From assembly GCA_964384945.1 (NCBI GenBank), contig CAYLMK010000005.1, forward strand, positions 186,001 to 250,000: a stretch of 64,000 nt of DNA, given 5' to 3'. The notes beneath the pieces were generated by a model. The model was not told where the DNA came from and did not search any database. It saw only the letters and a list, made by a program, of their open reading frames with translations. Positions 32,742 to 42,164 of the stretch are shown here, piece after piece; within the stretch, counting starts at the first letter, position 1, and the number at the start of each line of letters is the position of its first letter. The position numbers were made by a program, and so were the translations under genes. The DNA is from S015-6 sp964384945. Lineage in GTDB: Bacteria; Desulfobacterota; DSWW01.

Positions 32742-33072
32742 AGCCACCGAAGAAGGGGCAAAGCCGTGTAAACCCATTTCTGGGACAGTACACGAGGCGG
32801 ATCTTGCACCGAAAACCGTTGCCGTACTCGGTTGAAAAGAGAAGAGGCGGTTCTTCTTGGTTCTTCTTCATGGAAAAATTACGCGCAACCACTTAGAATA
32901 TCCGGCAGTTCCATGTCATCAAGGATGGGATCCTTTACCATGCCGGACAGCTTCTCACGGATGTTGCGGAAAGCGTGGCCGAAGAAACGGAGAAGCCGAT
33001 GGAACGGACCCCGCGTTGAGAACTTCACGCCCCGGCCGAAGTCCCATAGAAAGGAAGGAGCAGGGAACTTCC
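32742..33072 (+). other. Intergenic region with a possible gene remnant
   Basis: No intact gene. A 40-codon open frame at 32897-33019 starts right after a stop codon and has no start codon. It reads like a protein end (VIKDGILYHAGQLLTDVAES), so it may be the decayed tail of a lost gene. The rest is unremarkable. AAGGAAGGAG precedes the outer-membrane protein gene. Confidence 0.35.
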
Positions 33073-34521
33073 ATGAAGATTCAACCCTTTGTCCGCATCG
33101 TTCTGATCGGGACACTCGGATCTCTTTTCGGCTCCTGCGCCCCTTACAAGGCGAACGAGAACCGGCCGCCGCCCGTAGAGATCCCGGACAGGTTCAGCTC
33201 GTCCGGGTCGCCCAGAGCGTATGAAGAACGGTGGTGGACCGCCTTCGAGGACCCGGCCCTGGATGCCTTTGTCGAAAGGGCCCTGGCCGATAATCTCGAT
33301 ATCGTCCAGGCCTGGGCGCGCCTGGAGCAGGCCACGGCCCTTGCCCGGCAGGCGGGCGCGGGCCTCTGGCCCGAGATCTCCATCGAGACGGGATACAGCA
33401 AGTCCCAGACGAACTTCTCCGGGGGCTCCCGGCTGGGCACCTTTTCCATCACCGCGGAACGAATCCCGCTGACGATCGGCGCCGCCTACGAGGTGGACGT
33501 TTGGAAGCGGGTGGCCTCCCTCAAGCGCGGCGCCGCGCTTGCCATGGAGGCCACCCGGGAGGATCTGGCCTCCCTGGCCATGACGCTGGCCGCACAGGTG
33601 GCCGAGGCATGGTTTTCTTTCGTGGAGCAGGGCGCCCAGGCGGGGCTGCTGCAAGAGCAGCAAAAAACAGGCCAGACCTTTCTCGAGCTTACTCACCTGC
33701 GGTTCAGCCAGGGGCTGGCCTCGGCCCTCGACGTGTATCAGCAAAGGCAGCAACTGGCGTCGACCCGGTCGGAGATGCCCCTGGTGGAGGCGGGCCGTGA
33801 GGTCTACCGCCACCAGCTCGCCGTGCTCCTGGGCGAGGCGCCCCGCGCATTCCAGCCGCCCGAACGCGACGCGCTGCCGAGCCTGCCGCCCCTGCCGCCC
33901 ACCGGGCTGCCGTCGGATCTCCTGACCCGGCGCCCCGATGTCCGGTCCGCTCACCTTCGGCTCGCCGCGGCCGACCATCGCGTGGCCGCAGCGGTTGCCG
34001 ACCGGCTGCCGGCCCTGCGGATCGGGGCCGAGACCGGATACGAGACCCGGGATTTCGACGAGATAGAAAGCATCTTCGACAACTGGATCTGGAGCCTGTT
34101 CGCCAACATCACCTGGCCCGTTTTCGACGGGGGCAGGCGCAAGGCCGAGGTGGACCGGAACAAGGCCGCGGTCAAGGAGGCCCTCGGCGCATACGGTCAG
34201 GTCATGCTCCGGGCCCTCCAGGAGGTGGAGGACGCGCTCATCCGGGAACGCAAACAGGCCGAGTTCCTCGCCGAACTGGAAAGGCAGGCCCAACTTGCGC
34301 GGGACACCCTGCGGGAGGCCCGCATGCGATACGCGAACGGCCTGAGCGATTACCTGCCCGTGCTGGCGGCCCTGGAGGCCCTGCAACGGGTCGAGCGCAA
34401 CCTGATCACGGCCGAGCGGCAGCTCCTATCCTTCCGTGTGCAGCTACACCGGGCCCTGGGAGGATCCTGGACCATCGCTTTGGAGCCCGGGGCGCAACCA
34501 TCCAACGAGAAGAAGGGCTGA
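33073..34521 (+). CDS. Outer-membrane efflux lipoprotein, TolC/OprM type
   Basis: A 482-residue outer-membrane channel of the NodT/OprM group. The signal peptide ends in a lipobox (LFGSC, lipidated Cys at about 22). The mature protein has the duplicated TolC architecture: AYEVDVWKRVASLKRGAALAMEATREDL in the first repeat and FANITWPVFDGGRRKAEVDRNKAAVKEAL in the second. A trimer would form the exit duct for the RND pump encoded downstream. AAGGAAGGAG precedes the ATG. It heads a three-gene operon; the adaptor starts 17 bases later. Confidence 0.93.
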   Translation: MKIQPFVRIVLIGTLGSLFGSCAPYKANENRPPPVEIPDRFSSSGSPRAYEERWWTAFEDPALDAFVERALADNLDIVQAWARLEQATALARQAGAGLWPEISIETGYSKSQTNFSGGSRLGTFSITAERIPLTIGAAYEVDVWKRVASLKRGAALAMEATREDLASLAMTLAAQVAEAWFSFVEQGAQAGLLQEQQKTGQTFLELTHLRFSQGLASALDVYQQRQQLASTRSEMPLVEAGREVYRHQLAVLLGEAPRAFQPPERDALPSLPPLPPTGLPSDLLTRRPDVRSAHLRLAAADHRVAAAVADRLPALRIGAETGYETRDFDEIESIFDNWIWSLFANITWPVFDGGRRKAEVDRNKAAVKEALGAYGQVMLRALQEVEDALIRERKQAEFLAELERQAQLARDTLREARMRYANGLSDYLPVLAALEALQRVERNLITAERQLLSFRVQLHRALGGSWTIALEPGAQPSNEKKG

Positions 34522-34537
34522 ACCCCGGGGGAGAACC

Positions 34538-35716
34538 ATGAGCGGCCGCAGGATTCTTCGATGGGTGCTTCCCCTGGTCGTACTTGCCGCAGGCATCTTC
34601 GGCGCACGGTGGCTGGTGGTCAACCGTCCCCGGGCGGAGCGGGCGGAGGTCGAACCGATCCCTCCGCTGGTCCGGGTCGCGGCAGCCGTCCGATCCGCCG
34701 AGCCGGTCACGATCGTCGCCATGGGTACGGTCGTTCCGGCAAGGCGCGTCGTGCTCCAGGCCGAGGTGAGCGGGCGCATCGTGGCCCAGAGCCCGCAGCT
34801 CCTGCCCGGCGGGCTGTTCCAAAAGGGAGACGTCATCCTCCAGATCGATCCCCGGGATTATGAAACCGCGGTCCAGCAGCAGAAGGCGGCCGTGGAACAG
34901 GCCCGGCTCGAGGTTCAGCTGGAGGCAGGAAGACAGGTGATCGCCGAAAGGGAATGGAGGCTGCTCGAAGAGGACATCCCGCTCGATCAGGCCAGCCAGG
35001 AGCTTGCCCTTAGAAGGCCCCAGCAGAAGAACGCCCGGGTCTCCCTGGAGGCGGCCGAGGCCGCGCTGGAACAGGCCAGGCTGCAGCTCGAGCGGACAAC
35101 CGTTCACGCGCCCTTCAACGCGGTGGTCCAGGAGGAGTTCGTCGACGTGGGCCAACTGGTGAGTCCGCAGACCCAGCTCGCCACGCTCATCGGCTCGGAC
35201 CGGTTCTGGGTCCAGGTCTCGATCCCGGTCGACCGGTTGGGCTGGCTCTCTTTCTCCGGCACCGAGGCGGTCGGGGGGGCGAGAGTGCGGGTCATCCAGG
35301 AGATCACCGGCGAGGTGAGCATCGAGCGCCCGGGGCACCTGGTGCGGCTGCTCGGAGACCTGGACCCCGTGGGTCGAATGGCGCGGGTCCTGGTCGAGAT
35401 CGAAGACCCGCTCGGCCTGAATTCGAGCAAGGCCCCGCAGGGCATCCCCCTGATGCTCGGGGCCTATGTGCGGGTCGAGATCGAAGGGCGGGCGGCCGAG
35501 GAGGCGTTTTCGCTGCCCCGCACGGCCATCCGCGAAGGGGACCGGGTCTGGATCGCCAACGAGGAGGACAGGCTCGAGGTCCGGCCGGTGGACGTCCTGT
35601 GGCGGGGCAAGGACAAGGTGTTGATTCGAAAAGGGCTGCGTGACGGAGACCGGGTGGTCACCGACAGCATTCCCCTGCCGATCCCCAACATGAAGCTGCG
35701 GGTCGAGAACCCATGA
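34538..35716 (+). CDS. RND efflux periplasmic adaptor
   Basis: A 392-residue membrane-fusion protein of the HlyD/MexA family. An N-terminal helix (about 7-27) anchors it. The lipoyl/barrel-sandwich half-motifs (ARRVVLQAEVSGRIVAQSP...LLPGGLFQKGDVILQID, later TTVHAPFNAVVQEEFVDVGQLV) flank a helical hairpin (about 115-185, VQQQKAAVEQARLEVQLEAGRQ). A beta-barrel region follows (FWVQVSIPVDRLGWL). It bridges the inner-membrane pump and the TolC-type channel. The stop overlaps the pump ATG by four bases. Confidence 0.94.
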   Translation: MSGRRILRWVLPLVVLAAGIFGARWLVVNRPRAERAEVEPIPPLVRVAAAVRSAEPVTIVAMGTVVPARRVVLQAEVSGRIVAQSPQLLPGGLFQKGDVILQIDPRDYETAVQQQKAAVEQARLEVQLEAGRQVIAEREWRLLEEDIPLDQASQELALRRPQQKNARVSLEAAEAALEQARLQLERTTVHAPFNAVVQEEFVDVGQLVSPQTQLATLIGSDRFWVQVSIPVDRLGWLSFSGTEAVGGARVRVIQEITGEVSIERPGHLVRLLGDLDPVGRMARVLVEIEDPLGLNSSKAPQGIPLMLGAYVRVEIEGRAAEEAFSLPRTAIREGDRVWIANEEDRLEVRPVDVLWRGKDKVLIRKGLRDGDRVVTDSIPLPIPNMKLRVENP

Positions 35717-38700
35717 ATTCGGACGTATACGGGCGCGGGGCGATTGCATGGATGGCCCGGAACTCGGTCGCGGCCAACCTGCTGATGTGGGTGCTGATCG
35801 TCGGAGGCATCCTGATCGGGCTGCGCATCCAGCAGGAGGTCTTCCCCGAGTTCGATCTGGACATGGTGCAGGTGGTCGTGCCCTATCCCGGTGCCAGCCC
35901 GGCCGAGGTGGAGCAGGGGATCCTCCTGGCCATCGAGGAGGCGGTCCGCGGCCTCGACGGGGTCAAGCGGGTAACCGCCACCGCCTTCGAGGGAGCGGGC
36001 CTGGTCCAGATCGAACTGCTGATCGGAACCGACGGCAACAAGGCGCAGCAGGACATCCAGAACGCGGTGGACCGGATCACCTCGTTTCCGCAGGAGGCCG
36101 AACGACCCGTCGTCAGCCTGCTGACCCGGCGCAGGGAGGTGATCTCCCTGGTGGTTTACGGCGACCACGACCGGAGCGTGCTGCACCGCGTCGCCGAGCA
36201 GGTGCGCGAGGAACTGCTTCAGGACCCGGACATCCTGCTCGTGGAGCGCAGCGGAATCCCGCCGCTGGAGATCAGCATCGAGGTCCCGCTGGCCGCGCTC
36301 CGGGCCTACGGCCTGACCCTGGAGGCGATCGCGCAGGAGGTGGGACGGGGCGCGGTCGAGCTTCCCGGAGGAGGCGTGAAGACCCGGACCGGCGAGGTCC
36401 TGCTCCGGACCGCCGAGCGCAGGGACCGGGGACAGGAGTTCGCCGATATTCCGATTGTCAGCCGGACGGACGGCACCGAAATCCGACTGGGCGAGATCGC
36501 CCGCATCGTCGACGGCTTCGAGGACACGGACGAGGCCGCCTTCTATCACGGCAAGCCCGCCGTGGAACTCCAGGTCTTCCGCATCGGGGACCAGACGCCT
36601 GTGGAGGTCGCCGAGGCGGTCAAAGCGCACGCCGCACGGATCGACGAATGGCTGCCGCCCGGCATCGGGGTGGCGGTCTGGCGGGACTGGTCCGAGGTCT
36701 TTCGCGACCGCATGAGCCTGCTCCTTCGCAACGCCCGGCTCGGCCTCGTACTGGTCCTCTTGCTCCTCGGGCTCTTTCTCGACGTGCGGCTCGCCTTCTG
36801 GGTGACCATGGGCATCCCCACCTCGATTCTGGGGTCGCTCCTGCTCCTGCCTTTCTTCGATGTGTCGATCAACATGGTCTCGCTCTTCGGCTTCATCATC
36901 ACGATCGGCATCGTGGTCGACGACGCGATCGTCGTGGGCGAAAACGTATACGAGAACCGCCAGCGCCGCATGCCCTTCCTCGAGGCCTCGATCCGGGGGA
37001 CCCGGTGGATTGCCTGGCCCGTGACCTTCTCCGTGCTCACCAACATGGTCGCCTTCATCCCGATCTTTTTCATCCCCGGGACCATGGGAAAGATTTTTCG
37101 GCACATCCCGGCCGTGGTTGTGGCCGTCTTCGCGATCTCCCTGATCGAGTCTCTTTTCGTGCTCCCCGCGCACCTGGGGCACCAGCGCCCCACCGGCGAA
37201 AGCGGCTTCTGGGCCCGCGTGCGGCGCATGCAGGCCCCGATCGGCCGGATGCTGGAACAGGCCGTCGCCCGCTTCTACAAGCCGGCCCTGGGGGCATGCC
37301 TCCGGAACCGGTACCTCGCGGTCGCGACCGGACTGGCGATCCTGGCGATCACGTATGGGTTCGACAAGGCGGGCCACATCGACTTCACCTTCTTCCCGAA
37401 GATCGACTCGGAACGGGTCGATGCGAGCATCGCCATGCCTTACGGGACGGCGGTGGAAGAAACCCGGGCCGTGCAGGCACGGATCACCGAGGCGGCCGAG
37501 GCGGTCCTGGCCAGGCACGGAGGGGAGAAGATCACGCGGGGGATCCTGACCCACATCGGGAGCGCCGGCTCCACCCGGGAAGGCTCCTCGGACTTCGGAG
37601 GCGGCGGGCATCTGGCCCACGTGCAGGTCTACCTCGTCCCGACCGATCAACGCGACATCACGGCTGCGGAGTTCGCCCGGCAGTGGCGCGAGGAAGCGGG
37701 TGAGATACCCGGAACGGAATCGCTGGCATACAATTACAGCCTCATGGGCGGATCCGGTCCGTCCATCAACGTGGAACTCAGCCATACGGACGTGCGCGTG
37801 CTGGAGCAGGCGGCCACCGAACTGGCGGATGCCCTGCGTTCCTTTCAGGGCGTCCGCGACATCGACGACGGGTTCTCGCTCGGCAAGCCCCAGCTCGACT
37901 TCAAGGTCCGGCCCGAGGCCCGGAGCCTGGGCGTCACCGCATCGATGCTCGGGCGCCAGGTCCGAAGCGCCTTTTACGGGGCCGAAGCCCTGCGCCAGCA
38001 GCGGGGCCGCGAGGAGATCAAGGTCATGGTGCGGCTGCCCGAGGCCGAACGGAAGAGCGAGTACAACGTGGAGGAACTGCTGATCCTCACGCCGGGCGGG
38101 GGCGAGATCCCCTTGCGGGAGGCGGCGGCCGTAACGCGAGGCCGCGCCTACACCGAGATCAACCGCGCCGACGGCCGGCGCGTTCTGAACGTAACGGCGG
38201 AGGTGGTACCCGGGGTCGCGAACGCCACCAAGGTCCTGCAGGATCTGGAGCGGGGCGCGCTCAAGGAACTCATGGCGAGGCACCCGGGCCTCGCCTACTC
38301 CCTGGAGGGAGAGCAGCGGTGGCAGAGGGAGAGCCTGGAGTCCCTCCGCACCGGGCTTACCCTTGCTTTGATCGTGATCTACGCCATGCTCGCCGTGGCC
38401 TTCCGGAGCTATGTTCAGCCGATCGTGGTGATGTCTGCGATTCCGTTCGGCCTGGTCGGCGCCACCCTCGGGCACCTGATCATGGGGTACGATTTGAGCC
38501 TGATGAGCATGATGGGCATGGTCGCCCTGTCCGGCGTCGTGGTGAACGACTCCCTGGTCCTCATCCACGCAACGAACGAAAATCGCGAAAAGGGCCAATC
38601 CGCCCCGGAGAGCATAACAGCGGCCGGGGTGCGGCGCTTCCGGCCGATCCTGCTGACGTCCCTGACCACCTTCTGCGGGCTGGCGCCGATGATCTTCGAG

Positions 38701-38889
38701 ACCAGCGTCCAGGCCCAGTTCCTGATCCCCATGGCCCTGTCCCTGGGCTTCGGGGTCCTCTTCGTGACCTTCATCGCCCTGTTGCTCGTCCCCCCGCTCT
38801 ACCTGATCGTCGAGGACATGAAAGAGCTTTTCGGGGCCCGCGCCCGTCCGGAAGCGGCCGGATCGGATGCGTCTTCCGTCAACGCCTGA
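35713..38889 (+). CDS. RND-family efflux transporter
   Basis: A 1058-residue inner-membrane proton-driven transporter of the AcrB/MexB superfamily, with 12 helices and two large periplasmic loops. Helix 4 carries the proton-relay aspartates in GIVVDDAIVVGENVYENR. The second half has MMGMVALSGVVVNDSLVLIHATNENRE. The porter motif PYPGASPAEVEQGI is near residue 55. Sequence style resembles multidrug or lipid exporters rather than heavy-metal CusA pumps. The substrate cannot be read from sequence. It overlaps the adaptor by four bases and the carbonic-anhydrase-like gene, tail to tail, by 11. Confidence 0.95.
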   Translation: MNSDVYGRGAIAWMARNSVAANLLMWVLIVGGILIGLRIQQEVFPEFDLDMVQVVVPYPGASPAEVEQGILLAIEEAVRGLDGVKRVTATAFEGAGLVQIELLIGTDGNKAQQDIQNAVDRITSFPQEAERPVVSLLTRRREVISLVVYGDHDRSVLHRVAEQVREELLQDPDILLVERSGIPPLEISIEVPLAALRAYGLTLEAIAQEVGRGAVELPGGGVKTRTGEVLLRTAERRDRGQEFADIPIVSRTDGTEIRLGEIARIVDGFEDTDEAAFYHGKPAVELQVFRIGDQTPVEVAEAVKAHAARIDEWLPPGIGVAVWRDWSEVFRDRMSLLLRNARLGLVLVLLLLGLFLDVRLAFWVTMGIPTSILGSLLLLPFFDVSINMVSLFGFIITIGIVVDDAIVVGENVYENRQRRMPFLEASIRGTRWIAWPVTFSVLTNMVAFIPIFFIPGTMGKIFRHIPAVVVAVFAISLIESLFVLPAHLGHQRPTGESGFWARVRRMQAPIGRMLEQAVARFYKPALGACLRNRYLAVATGLAILAITYGFDKAGHIDFTFFPKIDSERVDASIAMPYGTAVEETRAVQARITEAAEAVLARHGGEKITRGILTHIGSAGSTREGSSDFGGGGHLAHVQVYLVPTDQRDITAAEFARQWREEAGEIPGTESLAYNYSLMGGSGPSINVELSHTDVRVLEQAATELADALRSFQGVRDIDDGFSLGKPQLDFKVRPEARSLGVTASMLGRQVRSAFYGAEALRQQRGREEIKVMVRLPEAERKSEYNVEELLILTPGGGEIPLREAAAVTRGRAYTEINRADGRRVLNVTAEVVPGVANATKVLQDLERGALKELMARHPGLAYSLEGEQRWQRESLESLRTGLTLALIVIYAMLAVAFRSYVQPIVVMSAIPFGLVGATLGHLIMGYDLSLMSMMGMVALSGVVVNDSLVLIHATNENREKGQSAPESITAAGVRRFRPILLTSLTTFCGLAPMIFETSVQAQFLIPMALSLGFGVLFVTFIALLLVPPLYLIVEDMKELFGARARPEAAGSDASSVNA

Positions 38890-39412
38890 AGGCGCGGATC
38901 TCATCGCGGGAATACTTCCCGACGAGATCCCGGTAGATCGCCAGGGCCAGCTCGTTCCCCCGCAGCTCTTCTTCCGTCAGCGCACGGATTCTTTTCGCCG
39001 GAGAGCCCATGATCAGAGAGCGAGGTTCGTATTTCCGGTTATAGGGCACAAACGAATGGGCCCCCACGATGCTCTGCTCCCCGATCTCGGCATGGCTCAT
39101 GATCGTTGCGTTCATTCCGATCATCACGTTGTCGCCAATCCTGCAGCCGCGGATGACGGTCCCGTGCCCGATGGTCACGTTGCTTCCGATCTCGACGCAT
39201 GCGCCCATATCGCTGTGCAGCACGGCGTTGTCCTGAACGTTCGTGCCCGACCCGATGACGATTCTTCCCTCGTCCCCGCGGATCACGGCGTTGAACCAGA
39301 CGCTGGCGCCCTCCCGTATTTCCACGTCCCCGTAGACTCGCGCGCCTTCGGCGACAAAGACCGATTCGTGAACCCTGGGCATCCAGACCGCCCTTTCCTC
39401 CTTCGAGCCCAT
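38879..39412 (-). CDS. Gamma-carbonic-anhydrase-like left-handed beta-helix protein
   Basis: A 177-residue hexapeptide-repeat protein of the gamma-carbonic anhydrase/PaaY/YrdA group. Repeats run from about residue 12 to 125 (GDVEIREGASVWFNAVIRGDEG, IGSGTNVQDNAVLHSD, IGDNVMIGMNATI). Two expected zinc-ligand histidines are present (H66 in NAVLHSD and H83 in TIGHGT). The third, normally in the x-H-G-C motif, is Arg88 (VIRGC), so zinc binding and CO2 hydration are doubtful. GGGGAGGAAG is an excellent ribosome-binding site. Related proteins act as ferripyochelin-binding-like or CoA-pathway accessory proteins. Function here is unknown. Confidence 0.87.
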   Translation of the reverse strand: MGSKEERAVWMPRVHESVFVAEGARVYGDVEIREGASVWFNAVIRGDEGRIVIGSGTNVQDNAVLHSDMGACVEIGSNVTIGHGTVIRGCRIGDNVMIGMNATIMSHAEIGEQSIVGAHSFVPYNRKYEPRSLIMGSPAKRIRALTEEELRGNELALAIYRDLVGKYSRDEIRAFRR

Positions 39413-39582
39413 ACGCTTCCTCCCCGGCCTCGGGAAACTCTCCCATGGTCCGACTTGTGTTCACGTCCTGTTCGTCCACGGCAAGACTGCCTTCTCAGGA
39501 ACTTCCTAGCATCGCCGCTGGCCCGATTGCAAGAACGCGCCCTGTGAAAAACCCTTCCCAAATCGGACAGGAATGTGACGCA

Positions 39583-39601
39583 CCCCTGCCTGTCGCAGGG
39601 G
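39583..39601. repeat. Hairpin with CCCCTGC/GCAGGGG arms
   Basis: A perfect seven-base stem with loop CTGTC, in the 480-base gap between the carbonic-anhydrase-like gene and the ABC permease. The arms are the same heptamers as in the 29224-29242 hairpin, suggesting a dispersed palindromic element. No T-run follows on either strand. Confidence 0.5.
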
Positions 39602-39732
39602 GGTCTGTCCGGCCGCAACCCGTTGCTCGCGTTGACGAAAGCACATTCCCTGCGATTCTGGCCCCGATTTTGCTCCTCCAGCCCGGCATTCGGTACGTTC
39701 CCGATCGGCAAACCGAGGCTGCGGAATCGAAC

Positions 39733-39858
39733 ATGAATCACGATAGCGCCAACCGGCCTCCTCGGACCGTCCGACTCTGGAATGAGCGGACGGTCCTGAG
39801 CGGGATTCTGATCCTCAGCTCCGTCCTCTTCCTCATCTTGGCCTTCGGCCCGCCTTGA
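39733..39858 (+). CDS. Possible tiny membrane protein
   Basis: A 41-codon frame with a polar start (MNHDSANRPPRTVRLWNE) and a C-terminal hydrophobic helix (VLSGILILSSVLFLILAF). Proteins of this size and shape are often real in this kind of genome, but there is no strong Shine-Dalgarno and no homologue is recalled. It lies alone in a 480-base gap that is otherwise empty except for a hairpin. Confidence 0.3.
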   Translation: MNHDSANRPPRTVRLWNERTVLSGILILSSVLFLILAFGPP

Positions 39859-39891
39859 CAACCTCGCCGTCGGACCCCGCACTCGCACGTG

Positions 39892-41031
39892 TCAGTCCAT
39901 CGTCTTGTGGAAGCGGGCCACGGCCAGGCAGAAGACGAGCGCCCCGAGCGAAAAGAGCATGAAGAGCTGGGGCGCGAGGACGAGCCACCCATTGCCTTTC
40001 AGGATGACTCCGCGGACGATCACCAGGAAATACCGAAGCGGATTCGCGTAGGTGAGCCACTGGACCGGGTCGGGCATGTTGGCGATCGGGAACATCAGGC
40101 CGGACAGCAGGACCGACGGCAGCATGATCATCAGGGCGAGAAAGACCGCCTGCTGCTGTGTCTGCGAGAGCGTGGAGATGAGAAGGCCCATCCCCAGCGT
40201 GGTGAACAGGAAGATCGCGGAGGCAACGTAGAGCAGCCCCACGGAGCCCACCATGGGCAGGCGGAAGTGTCCGGCCGCGACGACCAGGATCAGGGTCACG
40301 TCGATCAGGCCGATGATGGCAAAGGGAATCATCTTGCCGGCCACGAGCTGCCACGGCGTGATGGGGGTCACCGCGAGCTGCTCCATGGTGCCGATCTCGC
40401 GCTCTCGCGTGATGGCCAGGCTCGTCAGCAGCATGGTGATCACCAGAAGGATCATTGCGAGCACCCCGGGCACCATGTACCAGCTCGACTTGAGCTCCGG
40501 GTTGTATAGGTAGCGTATCTCCGGGGTCCTCCACGGCTCGGGCCTCCGCCCGTTCCCGGTCCGCCCGGCCAGCCGGTCCATGCGTCTGTCGAGTTCCCCC
40601 CTGCCGAAGGTGACGAGGATCTTCTGCAGGTAGCCCATGGCCACGCCGGACGAGTTCGAGTCCGTTCCATCCATCAGGGCCTGAAGCGGTGCGGACTCTC
40701 CCCGGTCCAGCCATTCGGAAAACCGTTCCGGGAAGACCAGGACCACGTCCGCCCGCGTATCGATCAGCGCTTTTCGGATTTCCGCGTCCGAATCCACGGC
40801 GCCGGCCGACGTGAAGTAGCCCGAGTTCAAGACCGACCGGACGAGATCGCGGCTCGCGGGGCTCCGGTCACGGTCCATCACGGCCACGGTGATGTTGTTC
40901 ACGTCCGTCGTCACGGCGTAGCCGAACAGGAAGAGCTGGAGGATCGGAGCGATGAAGATGATCACGAACATGCGAGGATCCCGGAAGGCCTGGATGAATT
41001 CCTTGCGAGCCACGTGGTAGATGCGTCCCAT
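39892..41031 (-). CDS. ABC-2 type permease, YbhR-like
   Basis: A 379-residue membrane protein with an N-terminal helix (FVIIFIAPILQLFLFGYAV), a large extracytoplasmic domain (about 45-180) and five or six C-terminal helices (SLAITREREIGTMEQLAVTPI, then LMIMLPSVLLSGLMFPIANMPDPVQWLTYANPLRYFL). The PVQWLTYANPLRYF segment is typical of the ABC2 family. Paired with the second permease upstream it would form the membrane core of an exporter. It ends the TetR-controlled operon and follows the other permease by two bases. Order and sequence resemble E. coli YbhS-YbhR. Confidence 0.92.
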   Translation of the reverse strand: MGRIYHVARKEFIQAFRDPRMFVIIFIAPILQLFLFGYAVTTDVNNITVAVMDRDRSPASRDLVRSVLNSGYFTSAGAVDSDAEIRKALIDTRADVVLVFPERFSEWLDRGESAPLQALMDGTDSNSSGVAMGYLQKILVTFGRGELDRRMDRLAGRTGNGRRPEPWRTPEIRYLYNPELKSSWYMVPGVLAMILLVITMLLTSLAITREREIGTMEQLAVTPITPWQLVAGKMIPFAIIGLIDVTLILVVAAGHFRLPMVGSVGLLYVASAIFLFTTLGMGLLISTLSQTQQQAVFLALMIMLPSVLLSGLMFPIANMPDPVQWLTYANPLRYFLVIVRGVILKGNGWLVLAPQLFMLFSLGALVFCLAVARFHKTMD

Positions 41032-41033
41032 CG

Positions 41034-42164
41034 TCAGAGCTTCTTCCTGAAACGTGCGACCGCCAGGGCCAGAAGCAGCGTTCCGAAGGCAACCAGGAAG
41101 ATCGTCGGCCGCACCAGGTTCTCGGCAGGCTGGGCCTTCAGCAGGATGCCCCGGCAGATGGTGATGAAGTACCTCGCGGGCACCGCGTACGTGAATGCCT
41201 GCACCCATCCCGGCATGGACTTGACGGGAAACATGAAACCGGAAAGCAGGATGCTCGGCAGCATGGTGGTGAGAATGACAATCTGGTTGGCCAGAAGCTG
41301 GTTGCCCGACACCACGCTGGCCAGCAGCCCGATCGACAGGCCCGCCACCGCGAAGACGAGCGCCGTCGCGGCGAACAGGCGCAGGCTTCCGTCGAAGGGC
41401 ACATCGAACACGAGCACCCCCATCAGGGCCACCAGGCCGCAGTCGATCAGCGTGACAGCCAGGTAGGGCAGCATCTTGCCGAGGAGAATCTCGTGCTTGC
41501 GCGCCGGGGTCGCGATCAATCCCTCCAGGCTGCCGAACTCCCGCTCGCGCACCACCGTGAGGCTCGTGAGCAGGGCCGCGATGAGGACCATGATCACTGC
41601 GATCAGGCCCGGAACGATCGTGTGGGAGCTCGTCAACTCCGGGTTGAACCACACGCGTATCCGCAGGTCCACCGGCGGGATGCCGGTCGGGGGCACGCCT
41701 CCCCGAGAAAGCGAGCTCCGGACCGAAGCGATATTCAGCCCGGAGAAGATCGCATCCACATAGCCCGCCGCGATCGTGGCCGTGTTGGACTCGGAGCCGT
41801 CCAGCAGCACCTGGACCCTTTCGGTCTCCATCCGCGCGATCGACCGGCCGAAGCCCTGCGGGATCGAGAGCGCGATCTGGGCCTCGCCCGAATCGAGAAG
41901 GGCCGTGAGCTCTTCCGGATCCGAGGCGTAGGCCACGAGCCGGAAGTACCGGCTCCCGGTGAACCTCTCGATCAGGTCCCGGCTGGCCCCGCTCCGGTCC
42001 TCGTCCGCGACCGCCAGCCTGAGGTCGCGGATATCGAAGGTGATGGCGTACCCGAAGAGGAGAATCATGACGACGGGCAGGACAAAGGCGATCAGCAGGG
42101 TTCTCCAGTCCCGCAGGATGTGCAGGAGCTCCTTGCGCGCCATGGCCGGGATGCGGCTCCTCAC
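41034..42164 (-). CDS. ABC-2 type permease, YbhS-like
   Basis: A 376-residue ABC-2 permease with the same layout as the next gene: an N-terminal helix (LLIAFVLPVVMILLFGYAI), an extracytoplasmic domain, and C-terminal helices (SLTVVREREFGSLEGLIATPA, MLPSILLSGFMFPVKSMPGWVQAFTYAVPARYF). I choose the GTG at 42164, which overlaps the preceding ATPase stop (GTGA) and has AGGGAGAA upstream. An ATG at 42143 is a weaker alternative. The two permeases are clearly paralogous and would form a heterodimer. The substrate is unknown. Confidence 0.9.
   Translation of the reverse strand: MRSRIPAMARKELLHILRDWRTLLIAFVLPVVMILLFGYAITFDIRDLRLAVADEDRSGASRDLIERFTGSRYFRLVAYASDPEELTALLDSGEAQIALSIPQGFGRSIARMETERVQVLLDGSESNTATIAAGYVDAIFSGLNIASVRSSLSRGGVPPTGIPPVDLRIRVWFNPELTSSHTIVPGLIAVIMVLIAALLTSLTVVREREFGSLEGLIATPARKHEILLGKMLPYLAVTLIDCGLVALMGVLVFDVPFDGSLRLFAATALVFAVAGLSIGLLASVVSGNQLLANQIVILTTMLPSILLSGFMFPVKSMPGWVQAFTYAVPARYFITICRGILLKAQPAENLVRPTIFLVAFGTLLLALAVARFRKKL

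Noticed and set aside
35464..38904. Long open frame on the minus strand opposite the RND pump gene
   Set aside because: It is the antisense shadow of a 1058-residue gene with clear RND motifs; its residue composition (His, Asp, Gly, Arg rich) is typical of reverse frames in GC-rich DNA.
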